Shown here piece after piece: positions 41,783 to 45,928 of a stretch of 45,928 nucleotides of DNA. Within the stretch, counting starts at the first letter, position 1; each line of letters starts with the position of its first letter. The notes under the pieces were generated by a model. The model searched no databases, was not told where the DNA came from, and worked only from the letters and a program-made list of their open reading frames with translations. The DNA is from Gonapodya prolifera JEL478 (lineage: Eukaryota > Monoblepharomycota > Monoblepharidomycetes > Monoblepharidales > Gonapodyaceae): assembly GCA_001574975.1 (NCBI GenBank), contig KQ965849.1, positions 1-45,928 on the forward strand, read 5' to 3'. The position numbers and the translations under genes are program-made.

Positions 41783-42181
41783 ATGCCTTTTCTTGTACTA
41801 TTACTCTTTATGTATCTCGGTGCATCTTTTGACTTCCATCGAGCCGTGACTCCGCCGTCTCCCGTCCGCCATCCTTCGTGTCCTTCCGCTCCTAGGCTTT
41901 GTCCTCCGGCGGCGCCTACGGCCCCGCTCGTCTTCCAAGGGGGCGATCTACTCCTTGCATCATCGATCCTCGCCCGCCGTGTCCCGCACCTCGCCGTGAC
42001 AGATCCTGCCGTCCCACCGACATGCGGTGCCACTATGAACCGGACAGGGACAAAGGGACTTCCCCTGCGCCAGAAATACACCGGAACGCCACGGAAATTG
42101 TATTTTGAGTGTTGTGGGCAACCCGCGAGGTGGAGCGCCGGGTTTGTGTGTGAGTGTGGAGGGTTTTGCGCCGAAGGTTGA
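41783..42181 (+). CDS. Hypothetical small protein with Cys-rich C terminus (uncertain)
   Basis: I do not recognise it. An open frame of 132 codons starts MPFLVLLLFMYLGAS, which could act as a signal peptide or anchor. It continues with a Pro/Ala-rich middle and ends KLYFECCGQPARWSAGFVC and then ECGGFCAEG, a cluster of six cysteines. A long overlapping minus-strand frame in GC-rich DNA is a warning that the frame may be open by chance. No splice signals are needed. Treat it as a candidate only. Confidence 0.3.
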   Translation: MPFLVLLLFMYLGASFDFHRAVTPPSPVRHPSCPSAPRLCPPAAPTAPLVFQGGDLLLASSILARRVPHLAVTDPAVPPTCGATMNRTGTKGLPLRQKYTGTPRKLYFECCGQPARWSAGFVCECGGFCAEG

Positions 42182-42826
42182 GAGTCAAGGGGCGCCATGG
42201 ACCGGGCATGTGCCACATTCAATTGTCATCCATCTTTCGAAGAGCTCGAGATACGCGAGTGTAGGGATGGTATCGGGCGAATGTGCATGTGTGGGCCGGG
42301 AGTGTGGGTCAAGATGCATTCCAGAAATTGGTCCGAGGCGTGAAGAGACATTTACTCGCCAGCGCTCCGTAACTATTAGATTTGTTAGCACTTCTATAAA
42401 TATCAATTTGTTGAGCTTGCACCATTGCCGGACTTTGGGACTTGTGAGTCGTGACAAAACTGCACAAGAAGCCCGGGATTCCACGAGAGCGCGCAGCGAG
42501 AGCATCCGAGTGTTGGGTGGCTGCTTGGTACTGCGGTGCTTCATCGCGGCTCACCGTCCTGGTAACCCGTTGACGGGCATGCAACCCGTGACCACAGAGG
42601 ACATGCACCTTTCCCCAACTTTTCTCCTCAGTCTCAGATGTTGGAACTATTTGTGAAGTTTCAACTATCGTTGAAGGGGATTCCTCGTGGAATGAGCCTT
42701 TGCAGTCCTTTTCACCAAGTCCTCGCAGGCTTTTATCCATCAATGGGGATGCGAGGCCAAACTAGCGAGACCGATATTCCTAGCATTCAAGTTGATTGAT
42801 GCAAAAGCGATCTTCCATCAAACAGT

Positions 42827-43262
42827 TGTTAGAAGTGAAGCTCGGTGGCCAGGCATCCCTTTTCGCTGAGTTACGAGGTTTCCTGTTTCAGTGAGCCGAA
42901 AACGAATGCAGCAGAAGTTTGAAGTGACGATTTGAGCACATCAATTTGAGTGGCATCCTCAACATGATGCCTAAAGATAGTACTTTGACGTCGGAGCATT
43001 GTCTTCAAGCTTTTGGAGTGGGTTACTGATCCCCGGGGGCAAAAAGTTACAACACTCACGAGACACCATGACACTTATCTCTGTTGTCGTGCTTTTTGCA
43101 CGATACTGGAGCCGTGGACACTTTGCGAAAGAATTCGTGAACGTTACGTCAACTGATGAACAAAATGTTTCCGCCTGCCATCCAACACATCGTTTTTTTT
43201 TTCACCTCGCGCAACGCGACACGTTTTGTAGCGTTTTGCATCAGATTGGAGATATCGCTTGA
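42827..43262. repeat. Diverged repeat, copy 1
   Basis: It holds two blocks also found further right: GAAGCTCGGTG followed by TTTCAGTGAGC, and AAAAGTTACAACACTC followed by GAACGTTACGTCAACTGATG. Confidence 0.5.
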
Positions 43263-43435
43263 CCCTTTGATGGTGGTTGGATCATTGTATCACAGCAGTG
43301 TTCGTGTTTAAGCACCGAGTCTCGTCAGTTACTCTTTTTGCATCACTGGGATTAAAAGGCCGAGGCGAGAGAGAGAAGGTTGTGGTGAACCTTGGGACGT
43401 TTTAGAGACGAGAACAGTATTATGTAAACTGTGAA

Positions 43436-43560
43436 CTTATAAGAAGTGAAAACTCGGTGTCGACTGTCGACAAGTTGGCCCTTTTGCAGAATTTCCTTTT
43501 TAGCTCACTCTTGGTTATCCGTTTCAGTGAGCTAATTACATAAGCCAAACTTGAAACCTT
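43436..43560. repeat. Diverged repeat, copy 2 (first block only)
   Basis: AGAAGTGAAAACTCGGTGTCGA, shifted by small gaps against copy 1, then TTTTGCAGAATTTCCTTTTTAGC and GTTTCAGTGAGCTAA. The second block is absent. Confidence 0.5.
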
Positions 43561-43659
43561 GAGCCGACATTGCCATTTGAATACAATCCACGGGAGTGAT
43601 GATGTGATGTCACGCTAGATCATTTTACGAGCCTTGTATCAGAGGCGAGAACAACATTG

Positions 43660-44000
43660 TGCGGTTATTAGTAATGGAGCTCGGTGTCGAGGAGTTACTC
43701 CTTCATGCAGAATTCGTTTTTAGCTGACTTTATGTTATCATTCTCAGTGAGCTAAAACAAAACGATGTGTGCTGTGCTCACGCCACCAGATCTTCATTCG
43801 CCGCACGAAAGGTTACAACACTCCCAACGATGTCATCAAAAGTTGACGACAGTTGATGACACGAACATGCTGCCCCATTTTTATGTTCTTCCGCAAAATT
43901 GGTGACGCAACGTCAACTGAACAACTTTCACCTTCGCGGCTTCAAACACATAGTTTGTCAAGTCTCGAAACGCACAAAGGCGTCGTTTTGAAGCAAGGCG
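43660..44000. repeat. Diverged repeat, copy 3
   Basis: GGAGCTCGGTGTCGA, ATGCAGAATTCGTTTTTAGC and TCTCAGTGAGCTAAAAC, then the second block with AAAGGTTACAACACTC and GACGCAACGTCAACTGA. It matches copy 1 in order but with a different middle. Confidence 0.5.
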
Positions 44001-44522
44001 AACGGTGATCAAGAGTATGCCGTAGGATTTGTGACAGGGTAAACGCGAAACTCTGCACTGGGGGCATGAGGATGATCACAGCGTAACGGAGGTGGTTGAC
44101 GAGCTTGCGTCGCGTAACCCCCCTTTCACATCTTCATATCTGGGAAATGATAATAGTCAACCTTTCAGATGAGAGTGCTGTGTTGTCGGTATGTTCTCAC
44201 CCTGCAGTCTCGGAAAACACACTCGGAGTATCCGTTTCGACCCCATAAGTTGAATACGACCAATTTTGAAAGCAAGCGGTGCTTGCCGGCAGCTTGATAC
44301 TTCTGTCGTTCCCACCTGAAGTTTCCGTTGCGTGCGTAGGAAAGCGGAAGAGAGCTGTCCGAAAAAAAAAAATTTGCATAAAATATTGGCGCATGGAAGG
44401 AGCATATCTGATCATTTAATCGTGGAAATATTTAACTGATAGAAGTCGTGCAAGAAAATTGTCTCTGCAAAACCAAGTGGGGCAAAGTAGCTGCGTCCGA
44501 CCGATTTGCACGTTTCAAGGTC

Positions 44523-44544
44523 GGGGGGGGGGGGAGGGGGGGGG
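44523..44544 (+). repeat. G-tract (12 G, A, 9 G)
   Basis: An almost pure 22-base guanine run followed by AATAAATAGG. It is able in principle to form a G-quadruplex and is prone to length error in sequencing. Confidence 0.9.
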
Positions 44545-45215
44545 AATAAATAGGCGGAGTGGTCGTCCACCGGATGGCAGAGCCTTGGGACTCGAGACCT
44601 CCCCCCTCCTCGCCCGCTGCGTATGCTCTGCAAGTAACGCGTTGAACGTGGTTCAGTCCAGCGTGAGAGAGTCGAGACTCATTTGCCACTCGCCTGTTTT
44701 TGCTTCCAGGCGTGACGCCGCCGGAAGCTTTTTGCCGAGCTTCGCTTCTCTTCGCAGCTTTTCAGTTTCGATCTCCCTCTGACATTGTTCCCACTTCTGC
44801 GTTTGTGCGGAATCCAGCGGTCTTCTTCTCGTGTCTGCAGTTCGATGCCTGGCTTGTGATCACCACTTTTGCTTTTGTTCGTCCATCGATTCGCTATTTG
44901 CAAATTCAGAACTGTCAGACGAAAGATTTCATTATGTCCAAGGCATTCAGCGTAGAGCGCAACATTCTGACGATTGTGTCTCCACGATTTACAAGTGTCC
45001 GTGTCGAAGTCGCACAGACACATCGATACGAATAACTCATCTAACCCACTCAATGAGATCATATACTTCTTCGCACTTTGTGGGGAATGCCTTGCTGATC
45101 CATGTGACGTTGAAGGTAAGGATGGACAATTCGCTCAATATTTCCACCCAATCATGCCAAATCCATACATGTTTTATACTATCATACAAACCGCAGGCAC
45201 ATCTACATAAGTGCT

Positions 45216-45928
45216 TTACAGCTTGTCTATAAGTAAAGGAAAGGAACAGTGAGTCGTCCGACAAAACAAGGGACCCCGAAAACACAAAATAATTACCGTA
45301 GTAACGGTCGAGCGGCGGTACGTCCTCCGAGAGACCCTTGCGCTTACGGATACCGCGGACAATTTCGTAGGGCTTCTTGCCCGGGGCGAGAGGGTCACCC
45401 TCCATGATTTGCCAGTGCTGTTGGTGCACCCTCGTTAGTCACCTTTTCAACCAGGAACCGAAGGAACGAATGAAAGAACTCACGTCGAACACACACTGGG
45501 GGAAGGCCTGGCCAGAGGTAGCGGCACGGAGATCGGCGGTGAAGCCGAACGATTCGTTAACGGGCATGTAAGCCTTGACGTTGTACAGGGGCGTTCCCGC
45601 CTTCTGTTCCTCCTGGATGACGTGACCACGGCGCTTGTTGAGCACTGAGTAGATACCACCCATGGCGGTCTCAGGACATTGGATCTCGACCAAGAACACG
45701 GGCTCCAGAAGACGGGGCTCGGCGAGAAGGGCGGCGGCGTACACNACACGGCGCGCGGTGGGGATGATTTGACCACCTCCACGGTGGATGGCATCAGCGT
45801 GCTGCGTAGTGTGAAGGGTGCGATAANNNTCGACGTAATTCGCCCCAAAACAAGGCTGGACGTACCAGGGTGACATCCAGAATGTTGAACCTGCAAGACC
45901 TCATGTTTTCCTCAGCAAGCACACCCTC
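45216..45928 (-). CDS. Elongation factor 2, C-terminal part (5' end outside the window)
   Basis: The ribosomal translocase GTPase. Four exons visible: 45928-45866, 45801-45484, 45417-45297 and 45226-45216, the last only 11 nt long; together 171 codons including the stop. Sequence reads [20 protein letters not shown], then [14 protein letters not shown], whose His after Ile (DAIHRGGGQ) is the diphthamide-modified residue, then [52 protein letters not shown] and the end [22 protein letters not shown]. The terminal Asp-Lys-Leu comes from the 11-nt exon; without that splice the frame runs into the intron. Introns are 64, 66 and 70 nt. N bases lie at 45745 (coding) and 45827-45829 (intron). Identity is secure; this is a highly conserved housekeeping gene. 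Confidence 0.97.

Larger units (their letters stand above)
42182..45215. other. Long gene-poor region before EF-2
   Basis: It contains the diverged repeat family described separately (about 42827-44000) and a G-tract. Short frames carry no domain. The right end is the 3' flank of the EF-2 gene. Confidence 0.45.

Noticed and set aside
41761-42222. 153-codon minus-strand frame opposite the Cys-rich candidate
   Set aside because: Basic, Gly/Pro-rich translation typical of the antisense of GC-rich DNA; no motif.
1-45928. Search for tRNA, rRNA and riboswitch signatures
   Set aside because: No T-loop plus acceptor-stem pairing or rRNA-like segment was found by eye; a covariance-model scan would be needed to exclude weak candidates.

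Overview
The window is a gene-dense stretch of a filamentous basidiomycete genome, most likely an agaricomycete mushroom. Almost every gene is cut by 50-90 nt introns with GTGAGT/GTAAGT donors and CAG/TAG acceptors. The gene families are typical of such fungi: DHA2-type MFS transporters, F-box-like proteins, a DUF4246 protein, TCP11/SOK1, a BED-finger hAT transposase and eukaryotic elongation factor 2. Nothing bacterial or viral was seen. I cannot fix the species. Coordinates of spliced genes span start to stop codon including introns; exon joins were worked out by hand from splice signals, reading frame and family fit.

Layout. 1-1.1 kb: no clear gene. 1.2-3.4 kb: a phytanoyl-CoA dioxygenase-like gene (+) converging on an O6-alkylguanine-DNA alkyltransferase (-). 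3.8-4.1 kb: an F-box fragment. 4.9-7.2 kb: a TCP11/SOK1-type gene (+). 7.5-10.8 kb: MFS transporter A (-). 10.8-16.7 kb: a long gene-poor block holding three diverged copies of a roughly 1.6 kb tandem unit plus short repeats. 16.7-19.85 kb: MFS transporter B (-). 20.1-25.1 kb: an F-box-like gene split by a 3.25 kb hAT element with a perfect 8 bp target duplication; a 465-base assembly gap lies inside the transposase. 25.4-27.0 kb: a secreted Reeler-like, Ser/Thr/Pro-rich protein (-). 27.7-28.9 kb: an RRM plus double zinc-knuckle RNA-binding protein (+). 29.7-30.2 kb: a truncated, frameshifted MFS copy C (+). 30.45-32.9 kb: a DUF4246 gene (-). 33.8-36.8 kb: MFS transporter D (+). 36.8-40.7 kb: no gene seen. 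40.7-41.6 kb: a single-zinc-finger regulator-like gene (+). 41.6-45.2 kb: mostly non-coding with another diverged repeat family and a long G-tract. 45.2 kb to the end: the 3' end of the EF-2 gene (-).

The dominant theme is local expansion of one DHA2 drug/proton antiporter family: three apparently intact genes (A, B, D) and one dead fragment (C). All four share a 13-nt microexon carrying the Leu-Asp-Gln-Thr core of the first membrane segment, followed by a 65-nt exon. A and B further share 19-nt and 9-nt microexons that D lacks. C and D share a promoter-proximal block, so C looks like a broken 5' duplicate of D. Other genes look like unrelated housekeeping or accessory neighbours. I see no biosynthetic core enzyme that would make this a metabolite cluster, although two 2-oxoglutarate-oxygenase-like proteins (PhyH and DUF4246) lie near the transporters. 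Three genes carry introns that are multiples of three and stop-free, so retained transcripts would stay open.
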